Shown: positions 34,090 to 43,644 of the stretch, one piece after another
Layout of the letters: each line of letters opens with the position of its first letter
Numbering within the stretch: position 1 is the stretch's first letter
Assembly (NCBI RefSeq): GCF_000005825.2
Contig: NC_013791.2
Location: forward strand, 3,782,001-3,846,000
Direction of reading: 5' to 3'
DNA from: Alkalihalophilus pseudofirmus OF4
GTDB lineage: Bacteria > Bacillota > Bacilli > Bacillales > Bacillaceae_D
Length of the DNA: 64,000 bases
Notes under the pieces: generated by a model
What the model was told of the DNA's origin: nothing
Seen by the model: only the letters and a program-made list of their open reading frames with translations
Databases searched by the model: none
Made by a program: the position numbers and the translations under genes

Positions 34090-35589
34090 TTATGCAAATA
34101 CCGGCTCTTCTACACCCAAACCAAGGATTTGAGAAGTAGAAGCATGAACCTGGTCAAAAAGCTCTGGGTTCACTTCTGGTGACACTCCGTACGTTGGAAG
34201 CATCTCTTTAAGTTTTGGCTCCCATTCGTTCATGCGCTCTGGGAAACATTTTTGGAATACTTCAATCATGACGTGAACAGCTGTAGAAGCGCCTGGTGAA
34301 GCTCCTAGTAATGCTGCCACTGAGCCATCAGATGCACTCACTACTTCTGTTCCAAATTGCAGCGTTCCCATGCCAGCCTCTGTATCTTTAATTACCTGCA
34401 CACGCTGTCCTGCAACTACTACTTCCCAATCTTCGCTCTTGGCGTTTGGCATAAATTCGCGCAGTTCATCCATACGCTGTTCATTTGATAACATCACTTG
34501 CTGAATAAGATATTTTGTTAATGACATCTCTTTCATCCCTGCAGCAAGCATCGTCAATACATTATTAGGTTTGACAGAACCAATTAAATCAAGGTTTGAA
34601 CCTGTTTTCAAAAATTTCGGCGAGAACCCGGCAAACGGTCCAAACAACAGCGATTTTTTATTATCAATATATCTCGTATCCAGATGCGGAACAGACATCG
34701 GAGGAGCCCCGACTTTTGCCTTACCGTATACTTTGGCATGATGCCTCTCTACAACTTCTGGATTCTTACAGACCATAAATAATCCGCTTACAGGAAATCC
34801 TCCAATATGCTTGGATTCAGGAATACCTGTCTTCTGAAGAAGAGGGAGACTGCCTCCGCCGGCACCGATGAAAACAAATTTAGCAATGTGATACTCAATG
34901 TTTCCAGTCGAATCATCCTGAATCTTAACTTCCCATCTACCGTCATCCATACGCTTAAAGTCTTCAACAGTATGTTTATATTTAGTTTCTACATTTTGTT
35001 TTTGTAAGTGATCAAATAACATCCGTGTTAAGGCACCGAAATTAACATCTGTTCCAGAATCAATTTTCGTTGCCGCGATCGGCTCATTCTCTTTGCGCCC
35101 TTCCATAATGAGAGGAACCCATTCCTTCAATTTCGCTGGATCCTCTGAGAATTCCATCCCTTTAAACAGCGGGTGTTTTGATAGCGCTTCCAAACGATTT
35201 CTAAGGAACGCTACATTATTTTCCCCTTGAACTAAGCTGATATGAGGAATTGGCATAATAAACTCTTCTGGGTTACGGATTAACTGCTGGTTTACAAGAT
35301 ATGCCCAAAATTGTCTTGAAAGGTGAAACTGTTCATTAATTTTGATTGCTTTGTCTACATCAATGGATCCATCAGGTTTCTCAGACGTATAGTTAAGTTC
35401 ACATAACGCCGCATGACCCGTCCCTGCATTATTCCATTCATTCGAGCTTTCTTCTCCTGCCTTTGCCAGCTTCTCAAATACTTTGATTTCCAACTCCGGC
35501 GCTAACTCTTTTAACATTGAACCCAAAGTCGCGCTCATAACTCCTGCACCAATTAAGATCACATCTGTTTCTCTCCGAATGCTGCTCAT
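34090..35589 (-). CDS. mqo: Malate:quinone oxidoreductase
   Basis: 499 residues, membrane-associated FAD enzyme that oxidises malate to oxaloacetate and passes electrons to quinone. FAD motif '[20 protein letters not shown]' at the start, then '[19 protein letters not shown]', '[17 protein letters not shown]' and '[18 protein letters not shown]', all typical of Mqo. ATG 35589 has AAGGGTGG upstream. Single gene. Confidence 0.96.
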   Translation of the reverse strand: MSSIRRETDVILIGAGVMSATLGSMLKELAPELEIKVFEKLAKAGEESSNEWNNAGTGHAALCELNYTSEKPDGSIDVDKAIKINEQFHLSRQFWAYLVNQQLIRNPEEFIMPIPHISLVQGENNVAFLRNRLEALSKHPLFKGMEFSEDPAKLKEWVPLIMEGRKENEPIAATKIDSGTDVNFGALTRMLFDHLQKQNVETKYKHTVEDFKRMDDGRWEVKIQDDSTGNIEYHIAKFVFIGAGGGSLPLLQKTGIPESKHIGGFPVSGLFMVCKNPEVVERHHAKVYGKAKVGAPPMSVPHLDTRYIDNKKSLLFGPFAGFSPKFLKTGSNLDLIGSVKPNNVLTMLAAGMKEMSLTKYLIQQVMLSNEQRMDELREFMPNAKSEDWEVVVAGQRVQVIKDTEAGMGTLQFGTEVVSASDGSVAALLGASPGASTAVHVMIEVFQKCFPERMNEWEPKLKEMLPTYGVSPEVNPELFDQVHASTSQILGLGVEEPVFA

Positions 35590-35909
35590 GATAACCACCC
35601 TTATCCTCTAGTTTTCAAAAAAGAGTAGGCGCTCCTCCTTAGGTGTCACAAAAAAAGCAAGGCCCACCCAGCCACACAAACCTATATCTCTAATCTCACT
35701 TTTACCTACTATTCTATCATATTTATATTATACTGATGTATGGCCATAAAAATCTACCATTATCTGATAATTTCAAACTAATTAGTCTGTTGATGGCGTA
35801 AAATACTGCTAAAGGCTCACCTTTTAAAAAAAATTCTTTTTTTCTTTTTTTATTTTCAGCTTCTACATTCTATGCAATGAAACAAAAATCGAGCACTATA
35901 TTTATGAAA
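35590..35909 (-). other. Spacer upstream of mqo
   Basis: 320 bases with no gene. On the minus strand a TATAAT at about 35726-35731 could be a -10, but the -35 is poor. An A/T-rich stretch near 35825-35860 has nothing recognisable. Confidence 0.3.
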
Positions 35910-35953
35910 AAGAGACGACCCGTTTGCTTTTATAAGCTTACATATCGTCTCTT
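35910..35953 (-). terminator. Terminator of the YiaA-type gene
   Basis: AAGAGACGA / TCGTCTCTT stem with a long (26-nt) loop. Confidence 0.6.
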
Positions 35954-35958
35954 CTTTC

Positions 35959-36432
35959 TTACTCACGCTCTCTTGCCACTTGTGTGTCTCTAATGTTTTT
36001 TTGCACAGTAATCGCTGCAAAGATACTTAGAACAAATGAGATACCATAAAACCCTTTTTCACTAAGAATGATACTGCCCGCATTGTATAATCCGATGGCC
36101 ATTAAGGACACCGCTACGATAAGAGCTAACCAGCTGATCCCGTAATAAATTCCTGTTACAGGAATCCCTTCTTCTTTATCACGTACCGCTTTTTGAAGCG
36201 ATACAGCTGCATAAAGACCGAATACTAATATGGCAAAATAATATCCTTTTTCATTTAATTCCATCGTCGCATTAAACAATCCAATAAGATAAGCAGAAAC
36301 ACCGACCAACAAAGCTGCCCAGCTTGCTCCTTTAAAGGCTGCAGTCGGTTCCCCTTCTTTTCTCTCTACTTTTACCTTCACATCACGCGGTTCGTCCTTT
36401 GTAAGAAACGGGCTTTCATTGCTATCAGCCAT
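35959..36432 (-). CDS. YiaA/YiaB family membrane protein
   Basis: 157 residues: a soluble, charged lead (1-30) and four hydrophobic segments arranged as two similar pairs ('GASWAALLVGVSAYLIGLFN' with 'KGYYFAILVFGLYAAVSLQK', and 'GISWLALIVAVSLMAIGLYN' with 'KGFYGISFVLSIFAAITVQK'). This internal duplication is the YiaA/YiaB two-helix domain. Role unknown. ATG 36432 follows GGGGAG. Confidence 0.85.
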   Translation of the reverse strand: MADSNESPFLTKDEPRDVKVKVERKEGEPTAAFKGASWAALLVGVSAYLIGLFNATMELNEKGYYFAILVFGLYAAVSLQKAVRDKEEGIPVTGIYYGISWLALIVAVSLMAIGLYNAGSIILSEKGFYGISFVLSIFAAITVQKNIRDTQVARERE

Positions 36433-36763
36433 TTCACTTCTCCCCTTTACATTCAATCAAACTCGAGACATCTGCATCTTCATCCATTATAACAATTTTT
36501 AGAAAAAATAGGTGAGAATAGAAAGAAGATGCAGCCTTTATTTTAAAGTTACAGGTTACAATGCATATTCATTAAGAAGTTCTTGTATTCATGTTAAAAT
36601 TTTTAGGAGCTTTATCTTTCTTCTTATTGTTTATCGCCCTGCAAAAAAATAAAAAAATTATTTCATTTACGTTTATTAATTGAGAGAAAGGCTAAAGCTT
36701 AATAAGGGCAATGATTCTGCAGTGCCGTCTTTTCGTCATGATAAAATAGACGAGCATGAATCC
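36433..36763. other. Spacer between yiaA-type gene and ahpC
   Basis: 331 bases without a supported gene; it holds the promoter of the minus-strand YiaA-type gene, not pinpointed. Confidence 0.3.
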
Positions 36764-36803
36764 TTGACAAATAGGATTTATTATTTAATAATTGGTATAT
36801 AAT
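36764..36803 (+). promoter_or_regulatory. ahpC promoter region with 13-bp palindrome
   Basis: TTGACA (36764-36769), 17-bp spacer, AATAAT; a second -10, TATAAT, lies at 36798-36803. The palindrome ATTATT-T-AATAAT (36780-36792) sits between -35 and -10. It recalls a PerR-type Fur-family operator (TTATAATNATTATAA) but does not match well. Confidence 0.5.
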
Positions 36804-36885
36804 TAGAATGATTACATTTAAGAGGGTTGTTTTCAGCTCTCTATCATTCTTAAAATCTATTTCATTTTCTAGGAGGAATTTTCAC

Positions 36886-37446
36886 ATGTCACTAATCGGT
36901 AAAGAAGTACTACCATTCAGCGCAAAAGCATTTAAAGATGGCGAGTTCATCGACGTTACAAACGAAAGCTTAAAAGGTCAATGGAGCATCTTCTGCTTCT
37001 ACCCAGCAGATTTCACATTCGTATGCCCAACTGAACTTGAAGACCTTCAAAATGAATATGAAAACTTAAAAGCTCTTGGAGTAGAAGTTTACTCTGTTTC
37101 TACAGATACTCACTTTACTCACAAAGGCTGGCACGATAGTTCTGAGACAATCGGTAAAATCAAATATGCAATGATCGGTGACCCTTCTCAAACAGTTTCT
37201 CGTAACTTCGAAGTACTAAACGAAGAAGAAGGTCTTGCTGATCGCGGAACATTCATCATCGACCCAGATGGTGTCATCCAAACTGTTGAAATTAACGCAG
37301 GCGGAATTGGCCGTGATGCAAGTACGTTAGTAAACAAAGTTAAAGCAGCTCAATATGTACGCAACAATCCAGGTGAAGTTTGCCCAGCTAAATGGGAAGA
37401 GGGTTCTGAAACTCTTAAGCCAAGCCTTGATCTAGTAGGTAAAATC
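36886..37446 (+). CDS. ahpC: Alkyl hydroperoxide reductase subunit C (peroxiredoxin)
   Basis: 187 residues; typical 2-Cys peroxiredoxin. Peroxidatic Cys in '[15 protein letters not shown]' (about 47) and resolving Cys in '[10 protein letters not shown]' (about 166). It reduces hydrogen peroxide and organic peroxides with electrons from AhpF. ATG 36886 has TAGGAGGAA; an upstream in-frame start would reach into the promoter. First gene of ahpCF; AhpF follows after a 14-nt gap. Confidence 0.97.
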
Positions 37447-37463
37447 TAAGGAGTGCAATAAAC

Positions 37464-38993
37464 ATGTTACTTGAAGCAGATGTGAAAGCCCAACTTAATG
37501 AGTACCTGAAACTCCTAGAAGGTGATATCCTTCTTAAAGTGAGTGCAGGTGACGATTCCGTATCAAAAGATATGCTTGCACTAGTTGATGAGCTAGCATC
37601 CATGTCCTCTAAGATCTCTGTTAGACAAGCAGAGCTTGAGAGAACACCTAGCTTTAGTGTAAACCGTATCGGAGAAGAGACAGGCGTTACATTTGCTGGT
37701 ATTCCTTTAGGGCACGAGTTTACATCACTCGTGCTCGCTTTACTGCAAGTGAGTGGTAGAGCACCAAAAGTTGATCAAAGCGTCATTGACCAGATCAAAA
37801 ACATGGACGGGGAATATCACTTTGAAACGTATGTCAGCCTAAGCTGCCATAACTGTCCTGATGTTGTTCAAGCACTGAATATGATGAGTGTCCTAAACCC
37901 TGGTATAACTCACACGATGATTGACGGTGCGGCATTTAAAGAAGAAGTAGAATCGAAAAATGTCATGGCTGTTCCTGCTGTCTATTTAGATGGTGAGTTC
38001 TTTAGCGGCGGACGCATTTCACTAGAAGAAACTTTAGCAAAATTGGGAACAGGTCCTGATGCTGCTGAACTTTCAAATAAAGATCCTTATGATGTTCTTG
38101 TGGTTGGCGGAGGTCCTGCAGGGGCAAGTGCAGCGATCTATGCAGCACGTAAAGGGATCCGCACAGGTATTGTTGCTGAACGTTTCGGCGGACAAGTCCT
38201 TGATACAATGAGCATCGAGAACTTTATTAGCGTGAAAAGCACAGAAGGTCCAAAGCTTGCAGCAAGCCTTGAAGAGCACGTAAAAGAGTACAATATTGAT
38301 ATTATGAACTTACAACGTGCGAAGAACCTTGAGAAAAACGACTTATTTGAGCTTGAGCTTGAAAATGGGGCTGTACTGAAAAGTAAGAGCGTCATTGTAT
38401 CAACTGGGGCTCGCTGGCGTAATGTTGGCGTTCCAGGCGAACAAGAGTTCAAGAACAAAGGTGTCGCTTACTGCCCTCACTGCGATGGTCCTCTATTTGA
38501 AGGAAAAGATGTTGCAGTTATCGGCGGCGGTAACTCAGGAATTGAAGCAGCAATTGACCTTGCTGGAATCGTAAACCACGTAACTGTCCTTGAATTCATG
38601 CCTGAACTAAAAGCAGATGAAGTCCTTCAAAAACGCTTATACAGCTTACCGAATGTAACGGTAGTGAAAAATGTTCAAACAAAAGAAATCACTGGCACAG
38701 ACAGCGTAAATGGTATTACGTACATCGACCGTGAAACGGAAGAAGAGCATCATGTTGAATTAGCAGGTGTCTTCGTTCAAATCGGTCTTGTACCAAATAC
38801 AGACTGGTTAGACGGTTTTGTTGAACGCAACCGTATGGGTGAGATCATGGTTGATAAGAGCGGTGCTACAACCGTTCCTGGCCTCTTCGCTGCAGGAGAC
38901 TGCACAGACGGTCCTTACAACCAAATCATTATCTCAATGGGCTCAGGTGCGAATGCATCACTAGCAGCGTTTGATTATTTAATTAGGAATTAA
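37464..38993 (+). CDS. ahpF: Alkyl hydroperoxide reductase subunit F
   Basis: 509 residues. N-terminal double thioredoxin-like domain with CxxC in 'LSCHNCPDV' (about 129-132), then FAD domain '[20 protein letters not shown]', NADH domain '[19 protein letters not shown]', active-site pair 'CPHCDGP', and C-terminal FAD motif '[18 protein letters not shown]'. It passes NADH electrons to AhpC. AAGGAGT ribosome site; co-transcribed with ahpC, terminator at 39004. Confidence 0.97.
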   Translation: MLLEADVKAQLNEYLKLLEGDILLKVSAGDDSVSKDMLALVDELASMSSKISVRQAELERTPSFSVNRIGEETGVTFAGIPLGHEFTSLVLALLQVSGRAPKVDQSVIDQIKNMDGEYHFETYVSLSCHNCPDVVQALNMMSVLNPGITHTMIDGAAFKEEVESKNVMAVPAVYLDGEFFSGGRISLEETLAKLGTGPDAAELSNKDPYDVLVVGGGPAGASAAIYAARKGIRTGIVAERFGGQVLDTMSIENFISVKSTEGPKLAASLEEHVKEYNIDIMNLQRAKNLEKNDLFELELENGAVLKSKSVIVSTGARWRNVGVPGEQEFKNKGVAYCPHCDGPLFEGKDVAVIGGGNSGIEAAIDLAGIVNHVTVLEFMPELKADEVLQKRLYSLPNVTVVKNVQTKEITGTDSVNGITYIDRETEEEHHVELAGVFVQIGLVPNTDWLDGFVERNRMGEIMVDKSGATTVPGLFAAGDCTDGPYNQIIISMGSGANASLAAFDYLIRN

Positions 38994-39003
38994 TAAATGT
39001 ATA

Positions 39004-39040
39004 AAAAACAGGCATCGAGTACATTCGATGCCTGTTTTTT
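39004..39040 (+). terminator. Terminator of ahpCF
   Basis: AAAACAGGCATCGA / TCGATGCCTGTTTT stem with T-run. Confidence 0.93.
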
Positions 39041-39241
39041 TTGCTTATAAGCACTTCCCCCTATTTTTGTCTTGCAGATTAAAGAATAATAACTGATATA
39101 CTATAGTAAATAAAATAATGTTTAATTAAATGCTTTTCTCTTTATTTATAAGCTAGAATGTTAAGGCTAAAAAGTTGATGAACTTTTATATTTAAAAATA
39201 ATACAGCAAGTGCACTAATTTAATAATAAAAGGAGAGTAAA

Positions 39242-40087
39242 ATGACAAATCCTCTTACCGTCATAAAAGAACATTTATCAAAATTAACAAATGCTCAACG
39301 TATCATTGCTGATTATATATTAAAAAACTCTTCAGAAGTAGCTTTTCTAACTATTCATGATTTAGCTCAACGTGTGAATACGAGTTCAACGACGATCATG
39401 CGACTAATGTCTAATTTAGGCTATTCAGGATACAGTGAATTTCAAAAAGGTTTGCAAAAGTTAATACGAGATCAAACTGCTCCTCAAACCCGTTTAGAAA
39501 TTAATTTAGAGAACGTTAATAAAGATGATTTATGGGGCAATACAATTAATCATCACCTTTATCAGATTCAAAAAGTAATGGAGCAAATGCCTAAATCACA
39601 GTTGGATGAAGTTGTAAAAAAAATAACTTCTTCGAGACAAGTCATTTGTACAAGTGTTCGAAGCGGACTTCCAATTGGTCAATATCTAACTCATGGGTTG
39701 AATAGGACATTAGGGAATTGCCGCCTAGTCATTGCTGACACTAGTGATTGGGTAGATGAAATCATCACAATGAAATCAGAAGACTTAATAATCGCCACAA
39801 GTTTTCCTCGTTATGCAAAGCGAATCATTGATTTCGTAAAAGCAGCCAAATGTCACGGGGTACAGATTGTAGCCATAACAGATAGTTACTCATCTCCAAT
39901 TGTTGAATACGCTGACATCGTTTTACCTTGTGATTCTGATAGTCTTGCATTTCATAATTCTCCTATTGTTGCAATGATAGTGGCAGACTATCTTATTAAT
40001 GCCACAGCTATTGGACAATCAGAAGAGACAAGAAAGCGTTTAGATAAAATAAATGAAATGCTAAAAGATATGAATTACCATTATTAA
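39242..40087 (+). CDS. RpiR/MurR family transcriptional regulator (HTH + SIS)
   Basis: 281 residues: an RpiR-type HTH (about 1-77, 'LTNAQRIIADYILKNSSEVA', 'LAQRVNTSSTTIMRLMSNLG') and a SIS ligand domain (about 120-255, 'QVICTSVRSGLPIGQYLTHG', 'IATSFPRYAKRIIDFVKAA'). SIS domains bind phosphosugars or related ligands. The four-gene operon downstream, with palindromic sites at 40198 and 40228, is the probable target. Confidence 0.9.
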   Translation: MTNPLTVIKEHLSKLTNAQRIIADYILKNSSEVAFLTIHDLAQRVNTSSTTIMRLMSNLGYSGYSEFQKGLQKLIRDQTAPQTRLEINLENVNKDDLWGNTINHHLYQIQKVMEQMPKSQLDEVVKKITSSRQVICTSVRSGLPIGQYLTHGLNRTLGNCRLVIADTSDWVDEIITMKSEDLIIATSFPRYAKRIIDFVKAAKCHGVQIVAITDSYSSPIVEYADIVLPCDSDSLAFHNSPIVAMIVADYLINATAIGQSEETRKRLDKINEMLKDMNYHY

Positions 40088-40104
40088 AACACCAATAAAT
40101 AATT

Positions 40105-40152
40105 AAAAAAGCTTTTCAAAAGACTTTATTGTGTCTTTTGAAAAGCTTTTTT
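40105..40152. terminator. Strong terminator after the RpiR gene
   Basis: Perfect 20-bp stem (40105-40124 with 40133-40152), ending in T-run. It separates regulator and operon transcripts. Confidence 0.93.
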
Positions 40153-40171
40153 AATTATCAAAATGTAAGGG

Positions 40172-40200
40172 TTTACTTTTATTAACCGGATTGATATAGT
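40172..40200 (+). promoter_or_regulatory. Promoter of the rraA operon
   Basis: TTTACT (40172-40177), 17-bp spacer, TATAGT (40195-40200), overlapping the left operator at its 3' edge. Confidence 0.6.
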
Positions 40201-40213
40201 AATAAATATTACT
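40198..40213. promoter_or_regulatory. Operator candidate 1, AGTAATA-AA-TATTACT
   Basis: Inverted repeat of 7+2+7 that overlaps the -10 region and start point. It is identical to the site at 40228-40243. Confidence 0.6.
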
Positions 40214-40227
40214 TAAATAATAATTTT

Positions 40228-40243
40228 AGTAATAAATATTACT
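40228..40243. promoter_or_regulatory. Operator candidate 2
   Basis: Same 16-bp sequence, 30 bp downstream (about three helical turns), just before the rraA ribosome site. Confidence 0.6.
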
Positions 40244-40256
40244 TGAGGTGATGGAC

Positions 40257-40931
40257 ATGAACAGCTCACAACATTCTGATAGTTCTCAGCTTTTATCGCG
40301 TATAAAAAAAATTGGCTCTACCGTATTTGCGGACGTAATGGATAATCAGAATACAATGGATTACCGCGTGAAACCTGTAAATTTTTTAGAACCTTTAGTA
40401 GGACGTGTAAGAACCGTTTCAGTACCTAAAGGTGACAATTTGCTTTTACATCATGCAATCTATCAAGCAGAGCCTAACGATATTATCATCGTCAACGGTC
40501 AAGGTTTTACTGGGGCTGCATATTTAGGAGAGCTTATGGCAGGTGCAGCAGAAGCATTAGGAATAAAAGGGATTATTATTGATGGGCTTGTTCGTGATAA
40601 ACGGGAGCTTCGTCAATTAAATATCCAAATTTATGCTAAAGGATTTTCACCATCCGGTCCAAGTAAAGAAGGACCAGGTTCATTTGATATTACAATTACT
40701 TGCGCGGGCACCATTGTATCCCCCTATGATTTCGTAATTGCAGATCAGGATGGAGTGGTTGTCGTTCCTCAACAGAATGTTGAAGAAATCGTGAAAAAAG
40801 CTGAAAAGAAATTAGCGTATGAATTAAATCGATTAGAGACAATCAATATTTATAAAAAGCAAAATAAACAAGACAAGTCAGACATTGAGCCGAAATGGCT
40901 ACAAGACAAATTAAAGAAACTTAATTTATAA
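40257..40931 (+). CDS. RraA family protein (HMG aldolase/oxaloacetate decarboxylase-like)
   Basis: 224 residues of the RraA/MenG-like fold. Characteristic 'GAAYLGELMAGAAEALGIKG' with 'IIDGLVRDKRELRQL' and 'SPYDFVIADQDGVVVVPQQN'. Family members cleave 4-hydroxy-4-methyl-2-oxoglutarate or decarboxylate oxaloacetate; some inhibit RNase E, but the operon here suggests catabolism. The start at 40257 follows GAGGTG by 6 nt; two in-frame starts upstream are less fitting. Confidence 0.87.
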   Translation: MNSSQHSDSSQLLSRIKKIGSTVFADVMDNQNTMDYRVKPVNFLEPLVGRVRTVSVPKGDNLLLHHAIYQAEPNDIIIVNGQGFTGAAYLGELMAGAAEALGIKGIIIDGLVRDKRELRQLNIQIYAKGFSPSGPSKEGPGSFDITITCAGTIVSPYDFVIADQDGVVVVPQQNVEEIVKKAEKKLAYELNRLETINIYKKQNKQDKSDIEPKWLQDKLKKLNL

Positions 40932-40983
40932 ATTATATACCTCAATACCTCAAACCTAGTAACTAGAGAGAAAGGTGATGAAA

Positions 40984-41853
40984 ATGAATATTGGCTTTAT
41001 CGGATTTGGTGAAGTAGGCTTCGAAATGTCTAAAGGTTTTTATAGCCAAGGCAAGAATTTAAATCTATTTGTTTATGATCATTTATACAAAAACATAGAA
41101 ACAAAGAATAGGGCAGAGAAAGTGCAGGCAGCTCTTTTTGATGAGCCGTTAAAAGTAGTACAACAAGAACTAAATATTTTATTTGTGGCAGTTCCTGCTT
41201 CATATTCATCTGAAGCATGGAATTCCATCTTGCCAGGGCTTAATAAAAACACTTTATGTGTAGATCTTTCAACAGCCTCTTCAGAAACCAAACAGAGAAT
41301 TTGTAAAGAATTGAGCAACAAAGATATTACTTTTATAGATGCTGCCATAATGGGTCCACTCAAAGGAAACCAACATAAAGTTCCTATGATCGTAAGCGGC
41401 ATCGGGGCAAAAGAATTTATAAAATGGGGAAAAAACTTTGAAATGAATCTCTCTTATGTTAGTGAGCTGGCAGGAGATGCAACCAATATCAAATTCATCA
41501 GAAGCATTTTTACAAAAGGCCTTTCTACCCTTCTCTTTGAAGTGATGGAGATAGCAGATAAATTAAATTTAGATGATACTATTTTAGATTCAATAACTAA
41601 AACTATTGATAAAGAACCTTTTGAAAATGTAATTAATCGTTTAATTACAGGTAATGTCCTGCATTCAGAAAGACGTATCAAAGAAATGGATAATGTTATT
41701 GATTTTATGCTAAATAATCATGTAGAAGCTGAAATGACCAAAGCCACACGAAATAAATTAATAACAATTACAAATTCAAGTATCAAAGAAAAATTTCATG
41801 GAAAAGCACCGTTGCACTGGAAAGAAGTAATGCAGAAGATCAATGAAACGTAG
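40984..41853 (+). CDS. NAD(P)-dependent 6-phosphogluconate dehydrogenase-like protein (DUF1932)
   Basis: About 289 residues: N-terminal Rossmann 'MNIGFIGFGEVGFEMSKGF', then 'LNILFVAVPASYSSEAW' and 'DAAIMGPLKGNQHKVPMIVS', followed by a helical C-terminal domain of the DUF1932 type. It fits the beta-hydroxyacid dehydrogenase superfamily. Ligand unknown, but with RraA and a TRAP-like permease it may process an imported hydroxy- or keto-acid. ATG 40984 has AAAGGTG at 6 nt. Confidence 0.82.
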   Translation: MNIGFIGFGEVGFEMSKGFYSQGKNLNLFVYDHLYKNIETKNRAEKVQAALFDEPLKVVQQELNILFVAVPASYSSEAWNSILPGLNKNTLCVDLSTASSETKQRICKELSNKDITFIDAAIMGPLKGNQHKVPMIVSGIGAKEFIKWGKNFEMNLSYVSELAGDATNIKFIRSIFTKGLSTLLFEVMEIADKLNLDDTILDSITKTIDKEPFENVINRLITGNVLHSERRIKEMDNVIDFMLNNHVEAEMTKATRNKLITITNSSIKEKFHGKAPLHWKEVMQKINET

Positions 41854-41878
41854 AAAAAATGCCTAAGGAGGGTTTTTA

Positions 41879-43219
41879 ATGGGGATAGTCGCTCTCATTA
41901 TTTTTGTAAGCGTTTTAGTTTTTTGGAGCATTAAGTTAAGAAGGAATCTTGGAGAAGCTGCTCTAGTAGGCTTTTTAGCAATTGTACCTTTAGGAGGCTC
42001 AGAAGCACTCTCACTATTTTTACAAGGAATTAGCTTTGCTTCTACGTTTTCAGTTTTGTACGCAGCAATTGCTTTTGTGTTCATGGCTTATGTAATCGAT
42101 AAATTCGGGATTGTAGAACGGCTTCTAGCTATTTTGAATTCATTGGTAGGCAGACTCCCAGGTGCTCCTGCAATTATGGATGCCGTTGGATCTTCAGTAA
42201 TGGGAACACTTTCTGGCGGTGACTCAGGAAACACAGCCGCGACTGGATCCATTACCGGTCCTTGGATGCTCCGCAACAAATGGAATAAAGAAATAGCAGC
42301 ATCTGTTATGGTCGGAAATGGAGGAATGGCCTCAGCCCTCCCCCCTACAACATCAATGTTTATCATTTTAGGCTTTGCACCAGTAGCAGCAGCTATTACA
42401 ACAGGAGAATTTTTTTTCGCTCTATTAATTGCTGGAGCATATCAGTTTTTACATCGATTAATTTTGATTGGATATTTTGTTAAGAAGCAGAATATTAAAG
42501 CATTCAGTGCTGAATCATTAGATCCACTAAGTGTTTCTTTTAAAAATGGTTGGAGTTCAATTTTTATATATATGGGAGCAATTATTCCATTAACTTTAAC
42601 AATTGGTCCATTGGCTGATTTTATAGCAAATATCCCCTCTTTAGGAGAAGAAGCACTAAACAGTGTTGATATTGTTATTTGGATCCCAACTCTAATGATT
42701 GGTATCGCATTTCTCTTAGGAAGAAAGACCATGCCTAAATCATTTACGGGTCTTCTTGAATTTACAAAAAATTCAATTCCACGTTTTACTGTTATTGGCT
42801 CATTAATTTTTTTCGCCGTGGCTTCAAGTGAAGTCTTAACAGCCTTAGGCTTATCAGAAAATATCTCACAATTGATGAATGCAGCTAATACACCAGGTTG
42901 GCTTACTGTCTTATTACTAGGGCTTGGCATTACTGCTATTGCAGGACCTCTGACATCAACAGGAACACTTACTGCTGTTGGTTTAGTGTCCTACGAAATA
43001 TTAGTATCTAGTGGGTTCTCTCCCCTTATTTCAGCAGTTGTTATTATGACTTTTGCTTCTACGTCTGCCCAAATGCCTCCAGCTTCCGGCTCCATATATA
43101 TAGCTTCTGGAATTGTTGGAGCAAGACCTGAAAAAACATTTTTAATTTTAATACTCTATTATGTTTGTCCTGTAATTCTTATCGGATGGTTAATAGCTAT
43201 GGGAATATTACCAGTCTAA
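41879..43219 (+). CDS. TRAP-type large permease-like membrane protein
   Basis: 446 residues, about 11 hydrophobic segments. 'SGGDSGNTAATGSITGPWML' and the C-terminal 'TSAQMPPASGSIYIASGIVG' resemble the DctM-type permease of TRAP transporters, which take up C4-dicarboxylates and other organic acids with a periplasmic partner. No binding protein is nearby. GGAGG ribosome site. The family call is moderately certain. Confidence 0.65.
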   Translation: MGIVALIIFVSVLVFWSIKLRRNLGEAALVGFLAIVPLGGSEALSLFLQGISFASTFSVLYAAIAFVFMAYVIDKFGIVERLLAILNSLVGRLPGAPAIMDAVGSSVMGTLSGGDSGNTAATGSITGPWMLRNKWNKEIAASVMVGNGGMASALPPTTSMFIILGFAPVAAAITTGEFFFALLIAGAYQFLHRLILIGYFVKKQNIKAFSAESLDPLSVSFKNGWSSIFIYMGAIIPLTLTIGPLADFIANIPSLGEEALNSVDIVIWIPTLMIGIAFLLGRKTMPKSFTGLLEFTKNSIPRFTVIGSLIFFAVASSEVLTALGLSENISQLMNAANTPGWLTVLLLGLGITAIAGPLTSTGTLTAVGLVSYEILVSSGFSPLISAVVIMTFASTSAQMPPASGSIYIASGIVGARPEKTFLILILYYVCPVILIGWLIAMGILPV

Positions 43220-43233
43220 GGGGGAGATTTAAG

Positions 43234-43464
43234 ATGCAACTTCTATTAGAGCGTCTTTTTAGTCTATGCTTATTGTTATCTTTGCTTCTAGCATTAACTA
43301 TGGTAGTAAGCCAATTAATAGGATTTATGATTGGCAATGGTGAGCTTGTAATTCAAAGTCGTGACATTTTAAAACAACCGACAATTATTTTTGCTGCTAT
43401 TTTTTCAGGTATTGCTTTTATACTAGGGTACTTTCCCGCATATCAAGAACAGAATAACTCCTGA
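43234..43464 (+). CDS. Small two-helix membrane protein, TRAP-operon partner
   Basis: 76 residues with two hydrophobic helices (about 8-34 and 50-68). It starts 14 nt after the permease stop and has GGGGGAG upstream. It may be the small membrane subunit for the permease; no family recognised. Confidence 0.6.
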   Translation: MQLLLERLFSLCLLLSLLLALTMVVSQLIGFMIGNGELVIQSRDILKQPTIIFAAIFSGIAFILGYFPAYQEQNNS

Positions 43465-43485
43465 TTATTTCAAGCTCTTAAGAGA

Positions 43486-43521
43486 ACAAAAAGAAGTGAG
43501 TATTTATTCACTTCTTTTTGT
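43486..43521 (+). terminator. Terminator of the rraA operon
   Basis: ACAAAAAGAAGTGA / TCACTTCTTTTTGT perfect 14-bp stem. Confidence 0.92.
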
Positions 43522-43644
43522 GTATAAATTACAATGTATTCCCACCTTGGTTAATTGTCTAATATGAAACAAGACAACCATGATCATTTGGTCAGGTCAG
43601 CTGTCTTATTTTCTAAATAACAGTTAAATCTACAGGTGCTTTTA

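Noticed and set aside
36780-36792. A true PerR box at ahpC
   Set aside because: Only about half of the consensus positions match; kept as an unassigned palindrome.
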